Source: Lactonifactor longoviformis DSM 17459
Lineage (GTDB): Bacteria > Bacillota > Clostridia > Lachnospirales > Lachnospiraceae
Assembly (NCBI RefSeq): GCF_900129135.1
Contig: NZ_FQVI01000014.1
Location: 53,906-117,905, forward strand
Reading direction: 5' to 3'
DNA: 64,000 bases
Part shown: positions 44,771 to 54,510 of the stretch, one piece after another
Position numbering within the stretch: position 1 is the first letter of the stretch
Layout: each line of letters begins with the position of its first letter
Program-made: the position numbers and the translations under genes
Notes under the pieces: generated by a model
Database searches by the model: none
What the model was told of the DNA's origin: nothing
The model's input: the letters and a program-made list of their open reading frames with translations, nothing else

Positions 44771-46063
44771 ATGGAATTATTAAAGCGGCAGTCGCCGGGA
44801 CGTTTGATTGTGTTGGGATTCGCCGGTGTGATACTGCTGGGCACGTTTTTGCTAATGATGCCGGTTTCTGTGAGGGAGGGGCAGCAGGTGAGCTTTATTA
44901 ATGCTCTCTTTACCTCCACAAGTGCAGTATGTGTTACCGGCCTGATCGCCATTGATACTGCGGATCACTTTACTGTATTCGGAAGGACAATCGTGGCTCT
45001 TTTAATCCAGATCGGTGGTCTGGGTGTCACTTCCGTAGGGGTAGGGCTGATTTTATTGACAGGCAAACGAGTTGGAATGAAGGGAAGGCTGATGGTAAAA
45101 GAAGCCATGAATGTGGGAAGCCTGAAAGGAATGGTACGGCTGGTAAAAGCAGTACTGCTTATGACCCTCTGCTTTGAGGCTGCGGGGGCCGCACTCAGCT
45201 TTCTGGTATTTGTACAGGATTATCCTCCGGTACAGGCGCTGGGAATCAGTGTGTTTCACGCGGTAGCTGCCTTTAACAATTCCGGCTTTGATATTTTGGG
45301 AGGGCTGAGGAATCTGATTCCTTACCAAAATGATATCCTTTTGAATCTAACCACCAGCGGCCTTATTATTTTCGGTGGTCTGGGATTTCTTGTAATCCTG
45401 GACATAGGCAGAAAGCGATCCTTTAAAAAGCTGTGTCTGCACTCAAAAGTAGTGATTACCATGAGTGTAATTCTGCTGACAGCAGGTACACTGCTTTTAA
45501 AAGCAACGGAAGATATCAGCTGGCTGGGAGCGTTTTTCCAGAGTGTATCGGCCCGTACGGCAGGATTTTCTTCATATCCCATAGGAGAATTTACGAATGC
45601 AGGACTTTTTGTGCTGATTATTCTAATGTTTATCGGCGCGTCCCCCGGTTCCACCGGAGGAGGAATAAAGACCAGCACTTTTTTTGCCCTGGTGCAGGCC
45701 ACAAAAAGCGCAGCTACCAATCAGCACTGTTCTGCCTTTCACAGGAAGCTGCCGTATGAAGTATTGTCAAAGGCATTTATTATTACCTTTCTGTCAATGC
45801 TTGTGGTGTGTACGGGAACCTTTTTCTTGTGTATACTGGAACCGGAATATACCTTTGTTCAGATCCTTTTTGAGATCACCTCCGCATTTGGAACGGTTGG
45901 GCTTTCCACAGGAATCACACCTGAGCTGGGAGATGCGGGGAAGTATATTGTAATATTAACGATGTTTATCGGCAGGCTTGGTCCCCTGACGATTGCTTCG
46001 ATCTGGAGCTTCCGGCCTGCGGCGGCGGCCAGATATAGTGAAGAGAGTATAACCATTGGTTAA
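44771..46063 (+). CDS. TrkH/KtrB-family potassium transporter subunit
   Basis: The 430-residue membrane protein has four repeated membrane-pore-membrane units with selectivity-filter-like stretches TSTSAVCVTGLIAIDT, AVAAFNNSGFDI, SVSARTAGFSS and TSAFGTVGLSTGI. It is the K+-translocating partner of the next gene, separated by 13 nt. GGGGAGG lies before the ATG. KtrB (Na+-dependent) and TrkH cannot be told apart with certainty. Confidence 0.92.
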   Translation: MELLKRQSPGRLIVLGFAGVILLGTFLLMMPVSVREGQQVSFINALFTSTSAVCVTGLIAIDTADHFTVFGRTIVALLIQIGGLGVTSVGVGLILLTGKRVGMKGRLMVKEAMNVGSLKGMVRLVKAVLLMTLCFEAAGAALSFLVFVQDYPPVQALGISVFHAVAAFNNSGFDILGGLRNLIPYQNDILLNLTTSGLIIFGGLGFLVILDIGRKRSFKKLCLHSKVVITMSVILLTAGTLLLKATEDISWLGAFFQSVSARTAGFSSYPIGEFTNAGLFVLIILMFIGASPGSTGGGIKTSTFFALVQATKSAATNQHCSAFHRKLPYEVLSKAFIITFLSMLVVCTGTFFLCILEPEYTFVQILFEITSAFGTVGLSTGITPELGDAGKYIVILTMFIGRLGPLTIASIWSFRPAAAARYSEESITIG

Positions 46064-46076
46064 GGAGGAGAGGGTT

Positions 46077-46742
46077 ATGAGAAAAATTAAGACAGACGTT
46101 TCCTATGGGATTATAGGCCTTGGGAGATTCGGCCAGGCTCTGGCAGTCACGTTGGCGGACGCAGGAAAAGAAGTGGTAGCTGTGGACAACAATGAAAGTA
46201 AAGTAAAAGAAATCCGCCAGTATACAGAACATGCCTATGTGGCAGATGAGCTTACAAAGGAAGTGCTGGAGGAAATAGGGATTCAGAACTGTGATACGGT
46301 GGTTGTATGCATCGGAGAGAAAATAGATACCAGTATCCTTACTACTTTAAATGTGGTAAACCTGGGGGTCCCCAATGTAATTGCCAAAGCAATCAGCCGG
46401 GATCAGGGTATGGTATTGGAAAAGATAGGCGCAGAGGTGGTGTATCCGGAGAGGGATATGGCACTGCGGCTCGGGAAACGTCTGCTGACGGGCTGCCTGC
46501 TGGATTATCTGCCCCTGGAGAACGGGGTGGAGATTACAGAAATTAAGGCTACAGACAAGATTGTAGGCAAAAGTGTGGCGGAAGTGGAGCTGAGAAAACG
46601 TTACGGACTGAATATTATAGCCATCGAGCATGAAAACAGGACAGAGACGGAGATAGGCCCCGATTACAGATTCCAAAAAAATGATATTATTGTGGTAATT
46701 GGGAAAGATGAAAATGTGGAGAAGTTCGAAGCCTATCTTTGA
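46077..46742 (+). CDS. TrkA/KtrA-family potassium transport regulatory subunit
   Basis: The 221-residue protein has an RCK-N Rossmann domain with GIIGLGRFGQALA and the acidic end of strand two in VAVDNNESK, and an RCK-C domain (about 140-220). Such rings bind ATP/ADP and often c-di-AMP to gate the channel subunit encoded just upstream. ATG 46077 has AAGGAGG upstream; an in-frame TTG seven codons earlier overlaps trkH. Confidence 0.93.
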   Translation: MRKIKTDVSYGIIGLGRFGQALAVTLADAGKEVVAVDNNESKVKEIRQYTEHAYVADELTKEVLEEIGIQNCDTVVVCIGEKIDTSILTTLNVVNLGVPNVIAKAISRDQGMVLEKIGAEVVYPERDMALRLGKRLLTGCLLDYLPLENGVEITEIKATDKIVGKSVAEVELRKRYGLNIIAIEHENRTETEIGPDYRFQKNDIIVVIGKDENVEKFEAYL

Positions 46743-46832
46743 AATTTCCAAAGTTCTTGCAGACAGACGCACGGGAAAGAGGTATAATGGTATTTGACTG
46801 ATCCAAAAAAGAATTACAAAGGAGGAAGGAAG

Positions 46833-47567
46833 ATGCTGGAATTAAAGAATATTTCCTTCGACGTGTCAGAGGATGCAGAACAAAAAGGAATATTGCACAA
46901 TATAAATCTGAAGCTGAAGGATAACCAGTTCATCGCCGTCACAGGACCAAACGGGGGCGGAAAGTCAACCCTTGCAAAAATCATTGCCGGGATTCAGGCG
47001 CCTACAGAAGGGCAGATTCTCTGGAACGGAGAAGACATTACGGATAAAAGCATTACGGAGAGAGCCCGTCTGGGAATCAGCTATGCGTTTCAGCAGCCGG
47101 TGCGCTTCAAAGGGGTTACAGTTTTTGACCTCCTGCAGCTGGCCAGCGGAGAGAATATAACGGTTACAAAAGCCTGTGAATACCTTTCAGAGGTAGGGCT
47201 GTGTGCAAAAGATTATATTAAAAGGGAAGTTAATGCCAGCCTTTCCGGAGGAGAGCTTAAGCGTATAGAGATTGCCTCTATTCTTGCGAGATCCACTAAG
47301 ATCTCTATTTTTGATGAGCCGGAAGCCGGTATTGACCTGTGGAGCTTTCAGAATCTGATTCAGGTATTTGAGAAGATGCATGAAAAGATACACGGAACGA
47401 TCCTGGTAATTTCCCATCAGGAGAGGATCCTGAATATTGCCGATGAAATCGTAGTAATCTCAGAGGGCAGGATCAAAGGACAGGGCAGCAGGGATGAGAT
47501 TCTCCCGGATCTTCTCAGCGGAGAGGATTCCTACGGAGCCTCCTGCTATAAGATGGAGGTGAAATAA
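46833..47567 (+). CDS. SufC-like ABC ATPase (SmsC type)
   Basis: The 244-residue protein has Walker A GPNGGGKSTLAKIIAG, signature SGGELKRIEIASILARS and Walker B ISIFDEPEAGIDLWSF, followed by the switch His in LVISHQERI. The DEPEAGID form is typical of SufC. It directly abuts a SufB-like gene, and no SufS, SufU or SufE is present. This pair matches the minimal SUF-like (Sms) organisation described in archaea and anaerobic bacteria. ATG 46833 has AGGAGG upstream. Confidence 0.88.
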   Translation: MLELKNISFDVSEDAEQKGILHNINLKLKDNQFIAVTGPNGGGKSTLAKIIAGIQAPTEGQILWNGEDITDKSITERARLGISYAFQQPVRFKGVTVFDLLQLASGENITVTKACEYLSEVGLCAKDYIKREVNASLSGGELKRIEIASILARSTKISIFDEPEAGIDLWSFQNLIQVFEKMHEKIHGTILVISHQERILNIADEIVVISEGRIKGQGSRDEILPDLLSGEDSYGASCYKMEVK

Positions 47568-48485
47568 ATGGACGCTATACAAAAGCATCTGCTGGAAGAA
47601 GTGGCAGATCTACATGCGGTTCCCACAGGGGCCTATAATATCCGGGCCAACGGCAAAAGTGTAGAGCGGAATACCACGAGTACCATTGATATTGTCTCTA
47701 AGGAGGATGGCACAGGAATCGATATTATCATAAAACCCGGAACAAAGAGGCAGAGTGTTCATATTCCGGTAGTCCTCAGCCAGGCGGGCCTTACCGAGGT
47801 GGTATACAATGATTTTTATATCGGTGAAGATGCGGATGTCACCATTATCGCAGGCTGCGGGATCCACAATGGAGGTGCCGAGAGCAGCAGACACGACGGG
47901 ATCCACCGGTTTTTTATAGGAAAGAATGCAAAAGTTAAATACGTGGAAAAGCACTATGGAAGCGGGGACGGTACCGGAAAGAGAATTATGAATCCTCAGA
48001 CTATCGTAGAGATGGAAGAGGACAGCTATATGGAAATGGATACGGTTCAGATTAAAGGTGTGGATTCTACCAAGAGGGAGACGCGGGCAGTTCTTGGGGA
48101 CGGCGCGAAGCTGGTGGTAATGGAACGGCTGATGACTCATGGGAGTCAGACGGCTACCAGTGAATTTGCCGTAGATCTCAACGGAGACGGGGCCAGGGCA
48201 AACGTAACCTCAAGATCTGTGGCAAAGGAGGAATCTACGCAGCTGTTTATCTCCAAGATAAATGGGAATGCAAAGTGCAGCGGACATACAGAGTGTGATG
48301 CTATTATCATGGATCACGCCAAAATCAGCGCAGTTCCGGAAATCACTGCGAACCATCCGGATGCGGAACTGATTCATGAAGCAGCCATCGGAAAGATCGC
48401 TGGAGAGCAGATTATAAAGCTTATGACGCTGGGACTGGCAGAACAGGAAGCCGAAGAGCAGATTGTGAATGGATTTTTAAAGTAA
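47568..48485 (+). CDS. SufB/SufD-like Fe-S assembly scaffold (SmsB type)
   Basis: The 305-residue protein carries the SufB/D beta-helix and C-terminal helices (VPEITANHPDAELIHEAAIG, IGKIAGEQIIKLMTLGL). It is much shorter than canonical SufB. It starts one nucleotide after the SufC-like stop, so a 1:1 complex is likely. Candidate cluster ligands include the Cys in AGCGIHNGG and the two in AKCSGHTECDA. An Fe-S cluster role is inferred from family and pairing. Confidence 0.87.
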   Translation: MDAIQKHLLEEVADLHAVPTGAYNIRANGKSVERNTTSTIDIVSKEDGTGIDIIIKPGTKRQSVHIPVVLSQAGLTEVVYNDFYIGEDADVTIIAGCGIHNGGAESSRHDGIHRFFIGKNAKVKYVEKHYGSGDGTGKRIMNPQTIVEMEEDSYMEMDTVQIKGVDSTKRETRAVLGDGAKLVVMERLMTHGSQTATSEFAVDLNGDGARANVTSRSVAKEESTQLFISKINGNAKCSGHTECDAIIMDHAKISAVPEITANHPDAELIHEAAIGKIAGEQIIKLMTLGLAEQEAEEQIVNGFLK

Positions 48486-48492
48486 ACATGCA

Positions 48493-48531
48493 GGGTCCGG
48501 CCGCAGACGCGGTCCGGGCCCAAGCCTTTTT
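48493..48531 (+). terminator. Intrinsic terminator after the Suf-like pair
   Basis: GGGTCCGGCCGC pairs with GCGGTCCGGGCCC around an AGAC loop, with one bulged C and two G-T pairs. AAGCCTTTTT follows. Confidence 0.7.
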
Positions 48532-48563
48532 GGAGGGGAAGCGGGAAGGGAAAGCTAAACTTC

Positions 48564-48592
48564 TTGACACAATCTTTCCAATAAGGGAAAAT
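48564..48592 (+). promoter_or_regulatory. Probable promoter of the NYN/OST-HTH gene
   Basis: A consensus TTGACA (48564-48569) lies 17 nt before GAAAAT (48587-48592). The coding start is about 40 nt downstream of the -10 box. The -10 match is only partial. Confidence 0.5.
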
Positions 48593-48631
48593 AGAAGTAT
48601 GTATGATAGGAAAGAAGAGGGCATAAGCGTT

Positions 48632-49600
48632 ATGGCTGACAAAACATTTGCGGTATTAATTGATTCGGATAATATTTCATCCAAATACATCTCCGGGATT
48701 CTGGATGAGATGACAAAGTACGGTGTGATAACTTACAAAAGAATATACGGGGATTGGACCAGCACCCAGACGACAAAGTGGAAGCAGGCCCTTCTGGAGA
48801 ATTCCATTATGCCCATTCAGCAGTTCAGCAATACTGTAGGCAAAAATGCTACGGATTCGGCATTAATCATTGATGCTATGGATATCTTATATACCAATAA
48901 TGTGGACGGATTCTGCATTGTATCAAGTGACAGTGATTTTACCAGGCTGGCTAGCCGGCTCAGAGAGTCTGGCAAAGAGGTGATCGGTATGGGAGAGGAA
49001 AAAACGCCCAGATCTTTCCGGGCCGCCTGTACGGTATTCACCAACCTGGAGATTCTGCTGGATCAGGATGAAGAGGAAGACGAAAAGGGTGCGGAGCCGG
49101 ACGAAGAGGCTGCCGGAATCCCGAAGAAGAAAAGGGAGATTATCAGCAAGGGGAATATTGAGGATGATATTCTTTCTATTATCAGTGAGAATGATGATAA
49201 AGGAAAGGATACCGGTCTGGGTGAGATTGGCAGCCGTTTGGTGAAGAAATACTCAGATTTTGATGTCCGCAATTACGGATACAGTTCCCTGTCAAAATTT
49301 CTGGAAGAGATGGACGGGTTTGAACTCAAGAAAATAAATAATGCCATAACAGTGAAGATGAAAGACAATAAGACAAAAAAGCAGAAGCTGGCTTCCTATG
49401 CCATTGAGCTGGTAGAGAAGAACGGGGAGGAGGGTATGGAGCTTGCTGCGCTTGGAAACCGGATGCATAAGAAATTTGATAAATTTAAGGTTAAGGATTA
49501 TGGATATGCAACGTTTGCAAAGTTTGTCCAGAGTATTCCCCAACTGGAGGTAACGGAAAACAAACTGAAAAGCAAGGTTGTGTTTCTCAAGAAAAAGTAA
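48632..49600 (+). CDS. NYN-domain (PIN-like) protein with two OST-HTH/LOTUS domains
   Basis: The 322-residue protein starts with a NYN nuclease-like domain (about 1-145): FAVLIDSDNIS, the acidic KNATDSALIIDAMD and CIVSSDSDFTRLASRLRE. Two OST-HTH (LOTUS) repeats follow (about 175-245 and 255-322), each ending in a YGYxxxxKF motif. Such fusions are thought to bind structured or G-rich RNA and may cleave it; no bacterial substrate is known to me. It has its own likely promoter. Confidence 0.88.
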   Translation: MADKTFAVLIDSDNISSKYISGILDEMTKYGVITYKRIYGDWTSTQTTKWKQALLENSIMPIQQFSNTVGKNATDSALIIDAMDILYTNNVDGFCIVSSDSDFTRLASRLRESGKEVIGMGEEKTPRSFRAACTVFTNLEILLDQDEEEDEKGAEPDEEAAGIPKKKREIISKGNIEDDILSIISENDDKGKDTGLGEIGSRLVKKYSDFDVRNYGYSSLSKFLEEMDGFELKKINNAITVKMKDNKTKKQKLASYAIELVEKNGEEGMELAALGNRMHKKFDKFKVKDYGYATFAKFVQSIPQLEVTENKLKSKVVFLKKK

Positions 49601-49614
49601 CATAGGGGGGCAAA

Positions 49615-52600
49615 ATGAACATGAAGCAAACATCAGATCAGACCTTTTTTGCATGTGTCGGAGGGGTGCTTACCTGCGGCTGCGATGCGGAAGGAACCAT
49701 ATTGTGGGCGGATCCGGGCTTTTACAATATGCTGAATTATACAGAATCGGAATTTGCAGAAAAGTTTCAGAATAAGATTGCCCCTGTAATTATTTCTGAG
49801 GAGTCAGAGAACGGATGGAAGAAATTTTGCGGTAAACTCAGTGATAAAAAGGTGCTGTTGGCAGAATACCGGCTGCAATGCAAAAGCGGGGATATAAAGT
49901 GGGTTGTCTTCAGCTCCAGACTGATGGAAGAGGAGGGGAAGGAACCTTATTCCCTAATTTTTTACCATGATATTTCCGTCCGCAAGAAGAGGCAGATATC
50001 CGTTCAGGAACAGATTTTAAAGGATCCCCTTACAGGTCTGTATAATAAAAAAGCTGCAGAGTCAATGATTCAGGAGTATCTTGAGAGCAGCAGTGAAGCG
50101 GCGGCTCTCTTTGTGATTGATATCGACAATTTTAAAGGGATCAATGATAATTTTGGCCATATCTACGGAGACTCTGTACTCACGGAGATGTCCCGTCATC
50201 TCAAAAGCATTACCAGAAGCACGGATATTATGGGGAGAGTGGGCGGCGATGAATTTATCGCCTTTTTTACAGATATAAAAGGGAAAGAGGGGATCATCCG
50301 CAAGGCAAAAGACATAGGCAAGATGTTTTACCGTTCTTTTGAGGACTCAGATATTCATTATGAGATATCCGGAAGTATAGGAATCAGCTTCTTTCCCGAC
50401 GACGGCACCACTTATCTGGAACTCTTTGAGAAAGCAGATGTGGCTGCCTATTTTTCTAAGGATAATGGGAAGAATCAATATACCGTTTACCAGGAGAATA
50501 TGGAGCACAGAAGTCTGCAGACCGCAGACAGCGGGCAGGAAGAACAGGACAACCAGCTGGCTCTGTACCGGAAGGCGTCCAGGGGAGGAACCTTTCAGGT
50601 CCGCATGGACGAAAACTACACACTGCTTTATGGCAATGATATATATTATCAAATCATGGGCTATACGAAGCAGGAAATGAAGGAAAGGCTTGGGAATCAG
50701 TGCAGGAGGAATATTTATCCGGGAGATGTAAACCGGGTGGAGGATTTAATAAGAAGGGCTTCCTACAGCGGGCAGCATGTTCTGGAGTGGGAAATGCGGA
50801 TTGTTACCGGACAGGGAGAGAACCGCTGGATATGGGTAAACGGGGCTTTGGAGTATCGCTCCACCGGTTGTGTAATGAGCGGTTTTATTCTGGATACCAC
50901 AGAAAGGCATGACCTTTTGTCTCAGATTTCCAGAAGTGAGGAGAGATACCGGATAGCACTGCAGCAGACCCACATGAATGTGTGGGAATATGATATCCCT
51001 AACCGGAGGCTGATACTTACAGAGAGTGCCAGAGAGCACCATGGCTTTGGCGAGATTATTGAAAATGTGCCGGAGTATCTCATTGAGTCAGGACATATAC
51101 ATCCGGACAGTGTGAAGGAAGTGCGGGAGATGTACCGCAAGATCCGGGAAGGAGAGCCCAGGGCCGAGGCGGAGATCCGCACAAGGAATCCCGGAGGGAA
51201 CGGATGGTGGTGGGAGAAAGTAGTTTATACCTCCATCTTCGACGAAGATGGTCTTCCCCAGTGCGCCATTGCCGTAGGCGAGGACATTACTGAAAAAAAG
51301 GAAGCGGAGATTAACTATCAGAAAGAGCTTCAGATGAGATTCGCCATGTCTGAGGGGATTCTGGCCAGCAGCCGGGCGAATCTCACCAAAAACTGTGTGG
51401 AATATCTGCAGTCAGAGATTCTGGATATAGAAGGAAACGAGGGAGCCGTAAATTATGACGATCTGGTAAAACAGGGGTTGGCGAGAATTGTAAATTCCGA
51501 GGACCGGGTGCGCTATCTCAGGATTATGTCCTCAGATGCTTTGATATCCGCTTATGTGAAAGGACAGTCTCAGGTATCTCTGGAGTACCGCTGGCTGGAT
51601 TTGGACGAAAAGCTGATCTGGATCTGTACCTCGGTGAGCCTGGTAAAAGATGCGGTTACGCAGGATTTGTATGCCTATGGTAAGATGCGTGATATAGATT
51701 ACCAGAAAAAACTAGAGCTGGGACTGAAGCAGCGGGCGGAGAAAGACAATCTCACCGGGGCATATCATAAGGAAACAGCGTTCAGTATTATGAATGCGGC
51801 GATCCGCAATGCCAGAAGCCTGGGGCATGATTTTGCTGTAATACTTTTTTCTGTGGACAACTTCAGAAGAATTGACAGGTACTGCGGATACGGGGAGGGA
51901 GGCAATGTTTTAAAAGAACTCAGCAGTCTTTTGGATATGAAGTTCGGCAGCCGGTATCTGGCAGGCCGGTACAGTGAAGATGAGCTGCTGCTGCTGGTTC
52001 CGGGACCTAAGCAGCAGAGGGATCTGCCTTATAAGACAGAAGATGTCCGGCAGTCGGTAAGAATGTCATATGTATTTTCTGAACTGGAGGTGCCGGTAAC
52101 CGTATCTGCGGGAATCGCAGTCTCCGGAGACGGCATAAAAAATATCCGGGAGGGATGCGGCAAGGCAAAAGAAGCGTTAGATGCTGCAAAGGAAAGAGGC
52201 GGGGACTGCTGCGTCATGTACTCCCAGGTAATGGCTGCGGAGAAGAATCTGGTGATTCAGGAACTCAAAGACACAGGAAGAGAGAACGCGGAGGAAGCCG
52301 GGCCGGAGAAAGAGGAGGATGTACTGCTTAAGTGTGTCTATTCCCTTACCTCATCTATGGACTTTGAACAGGTGCTTGAGGAGATTCTGCGGGAGCTGGG
52401 AACGTATTTTAGGGCAGAACACACGTATATACTCATCCTGGGTGATGATATGGAACGGACAGAGTATCTGAAAGAATGGAGAAGGGACGGGATACCTACC
52501 AAATCCTCCATTCCTTTCGAACTTTTGCAGCAGATTAAGAATCAAATGGCTGTGACAGATATCGGTGAGATTGCGGGGATATACCCTGAAGAGGCAGAGA

Positions 52601-54048
52601 TACTGAGGGAACAGGGGATCTCCAGCTTCCAGGTGGTTTCTATGGATAAAGTCCACAATGGGATTGCGGGGTATATTGGCGTGGAGAATGGGGCCAGACA
52701 TATGGAACGTACGACTGTACTTCACTCTGTTCGACATTTTGTGGGTTATGAAATCATGAGGAGGAGACTTCATGAAAAGCAGGAATATCTCAGCTATCAT
52801 GACGCGCTCACCGGACTGGAGAACCGAAACAGCTATCTGGCTTACCGGGACAGTCTTTCCGAGGATACGCTGATTTCCCTTGGGGTAGTATCTGCCGATA
52901 TTAACGGTCTGAAGCAGCTGAATACGCAGTATGGCCATGACTACGGGGATTATATGGTAAAGTTCACCGGAAGGGTAATGCGTGAAAAGTTTAAGGGCGG
53001 AAGGATTTTCCGTTTTGCCGGAGATGAGTTTCTTGCCGTATTTGAAAACTTGTCACAGAAAGCATTCTTGGACTGCGTGGAAGATATGAGAGCTGCCATG
53101 GAGGCATCCTATCCCTCCAGCATATCTCTGGGGGCGGTTTGGACCGATACAGAGATGAACCTGGAACACGCCATAACCAGGGCAGATGAGAGGATGCTAC
53201 TTGCAAAACAGGAATATTACAGAAGCTCACAGAATATTGCGAAGCATTATGACCCGGCAATGCTGAAAAAGCTTCTGAAGGATATACAGGACGGACGTTT
53301 CCGCATGTTTCTTCAGCCTAAGGCCGAAATCTCCACGTGCAGGATCGTGGGGGCGGAGGCACTGGTTCGGTATGCGGATTCTGATGGGAAAATCGTGGGG
53401 CCTGCACAGTTTATTCCCCAGCTTGAGCAGGCAGGAAATGTCCGGCATGTGGACATGTATATCTTCGAGGAAGTATGCAGAGCCCTGAAAAGTTGGAAAG
53501 ACAAGGGATATGCATGTATCCCCGTATCCCTGAATTTTTCCCGTACCACTCTTTTGGAGGAGGGACTGATCGATAAAATTGAAGAAATTTACCAGAGGTA
53601 TCAGGTGGATCGAAATCTCATTGAGATTGAGGTGACAGAGAGCGCGAGCGTAGGAGAACGGGAAACCATAGTGGCAATCAGCGGAAAACTGGCCTCCCTG
53701 GGCTATCGAATTGCTTTGGATGATTTTGGGGCCAAATACAGTAATATGTCCATTCTCTCAGCCATGGAACTGGAGGTCCTGAAGCTGGATCGGAGTCTGG
53801 TTTCCGATTTATTCTCTAATGAGAAGACCCGTGTTGTAGTGAAGAATTTTCTCCAGACCTGCAGACAGCTGGGGATCCAAAGTGTGGCCGAGGGGGTGGA
53901 AAGCAGAGAACAGCTTGAGGTTCTTGAGGTACTTGGCTGTGACTATGCCCAGGGTTACTACTTTAATAAACCCATTCCTCTGGAAAAATTTGAAGAGGTT
54001 TATCTGAAAAATTCATCCTGCGGGGAGTACCTTAAGATTCATTCATAA
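49615..54048 (+). CDS. Large PAS/GGDEF/PAS/GGDEF/GAF/GGDEF/EAL signalling protein
   Basis: The 1477-residue soluble protein has, in order: PAS (about 10-125), GGDEF-1 (130-290, intact MGRVGGDEFIAFF with an RSTD inhibitory site), two or more PAS units (320-690), a degenerate GGDEF-2 (710-870, RYSEDELLLLV), a GAF-like region (890-1040), GGDEF-3 (1050-1200, RFAGDEFLAVF) and EAL (1220-1465). The EAL has AEALVR, EVTES, DDFGAKYSN, LKLDRSL and VAEGVES intact. It can in principle both make and degrade c-di-GMP, with several cytoplasmic sensory inputs. Site GGGGGG precedes the ATG. Confidence 0.9.
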   Translation: MNMKQTSDQTFFACVGGVLTCGCDAEGTILWADPGFYNMLNYTESEFAEKFQNKIAPVIISEESENGWKKFCGKLSDKKVLLAEYRLQCKSGDIKWVVFSSRLMEEEGKEPYSLIFYHDISVRKKRQISVQEQILKDPLTGLYNKKAAESMIQEYLESSSEAAALFVIDIDNFKGINDNFGHIYGDSVLTEMSRHLKSITRSTDIMGRVGGDEFIAFFTDIKGKEGIIRKAKDIGKMFYRSFEDSDIHYEISGSIGISFFPDDGTTYLELFEKADVAAYFSKDNGKNQYTVYQENMEHRSLQTADSGQEEQDNQLALYRKASRGGTFQVRMDENYTLLYGNDIYYQIMGYTKQEMKERLGNQCRRNIYPGDVNRVEDLIRRASYSGQHVLEWEMRIVTGQGENRWIWVNGALEYRSTGCVMSGFILDTTERHDLLSQISRSEERYRIALQQTHMNVWEYDIPNRRLILTESAREHHGFGEIIENVPEYLIESGHIHPDSVKEVREMYRKIREGEPRAEAEIRTRNPGGNGWWWEKVVYTSIFDEDGLPQCAIAVGEDITEKKEAEINYQKELQMRFAMSEGILASSRANLTKNCVEYLQSEILDIEGNEGAVNYDDLVKQGLARIVNSEDRVRYLRIMSSDALISAYVKGQSQVSLEYRWLDLDEKLIWICTSVSLVKDAVTQDLYAYGKMRDIDYQKKLELGLKQRAEKDNLTGAYHKETAFSIMNAAIRNARSLGHDFAVILFSVDNFRRIDRYCGYGEGGNVLKELSSLLDMKFGSRYLAGRYSEDELLLLVPGPKQQRDLPYKTEDVRQSVRMSYVFSELEVPVTVSAGIAVSGDGIKNIREGCGKAKEALDAAKERGGDCCVMYSQVMAAEKNLVIQELKDTGRENAEEAGPEKEEDVLLKCVYSLTSSMDFEQVLEEILRELGTYFRAEHTYILILGDDMERTEYLKEWRRDGIPTKSSIPFELLQQIKNQMAVTDIGEIAGIYPEEAEILREQGISSFQVVSMDKVHNGIAGYIGVENGARHMERTTVLHSVRHFVGYEIMRRRLHEKQEYLSYHDALTGLENRNSYLAYRDSLSEDTLISLGVVSADINGLKQLNTQYGHDYGDYMVKFTGRVMREKFKGGRIFRFAGDEFLAVFENLSQKAFLDCVEDMRAAMEASYPSSISLGAVWTDTEMNLEHAITRADERMLLAKQEYYRSSQNIAKHYDPAMLKKLLKDIQDGRFRMFLQPKAEISTCRIVGAEALVRYADSDGKIVGPAQFIPQLEQAGNVRHVDMYIFEEVCRALKSWKDKGYACIPVSLNFSRTTLLEEGLIDKIEEIYQRYQVDRNLIEIEVTESASVGERETIVAISGKLASLGYRIALDDFGAKYSNMSILSAMELEVLKLDRSLVSDLFSNEKTRVVVKNFLQTCRQLGIQSVAEGVESREQLEVLEVLGCDYAQGYYFNKPIPLEKFEEVYLKNSSCGEYLKIHS

Positions 54049-54074
54049 AAATATAACAAAGGAGAATACTAAAA

Positions 54075-54497
54075 ATGATTAGACAACTTTCCGTTTTTAT
54101 TGAAAATGTACCTGGGAGCCTTATGCAGGTTACGAAATGCCTGAAGGATGCAGGGATAAATCTGATGGCCATATCATCCTTTGACAGCCCGGAATTCGGG
54201 ATCCTGAGGATGATTGTGGATCAGCCGGAAGAGGCTGAGAGTATCTTAAAAAAGAATCACTTTATGGTCCGGGTTGGGACTGTCCTGGGAGTCTCCGTAG
54301 CAGACGAGCCGGGGGCTCTGAATAAGATGCTGGAGATTATGGCGCAGGGAAATATAAGTGTCAACTACATCTATTCCTTTATCAGTGAGATTGACCGCTC
54401 ACCCATCATGATTTTCCACACCGAGTATACGGAGGAGGCAAGACAGCTCCTGAAGAGAAACGGAATGCATGTAGTGGACAATCTGAAAGAACTGTAA
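54075..54497 (+). CDS. Tandem ACT-domain protein
   Basis: The 140-residue protein consists of two ACT domains (about 1-68 and 72-140). The first begins LSVFIENVPGSLMQVTKCLK and the second VSVADEPGALNKMLEI, each with the Gly-x-Leu turn that binds amino acids. It is clearly related to the protein at 61504-61935. No catalytic domain is attached, so a sensory role for an amino acid or keto acid is likely. AAAGGAG lies upstream. Confidence 0.9.
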   Translation: MIRQLSVFIENVPGSLMQVTKCLKDAGINLMAISSFDSPEFGILRMIVDQPEEAESILKKNHFMVRVGTVLGVSVADEPGALNKMLEIMAQGNISVNYIYSFISEIDRSPIMIFHTEYTEEARQLLKRNGMHVVDNLKEL

Positions 54498-54510
54498 GGA
54501 GACAGCAGCT

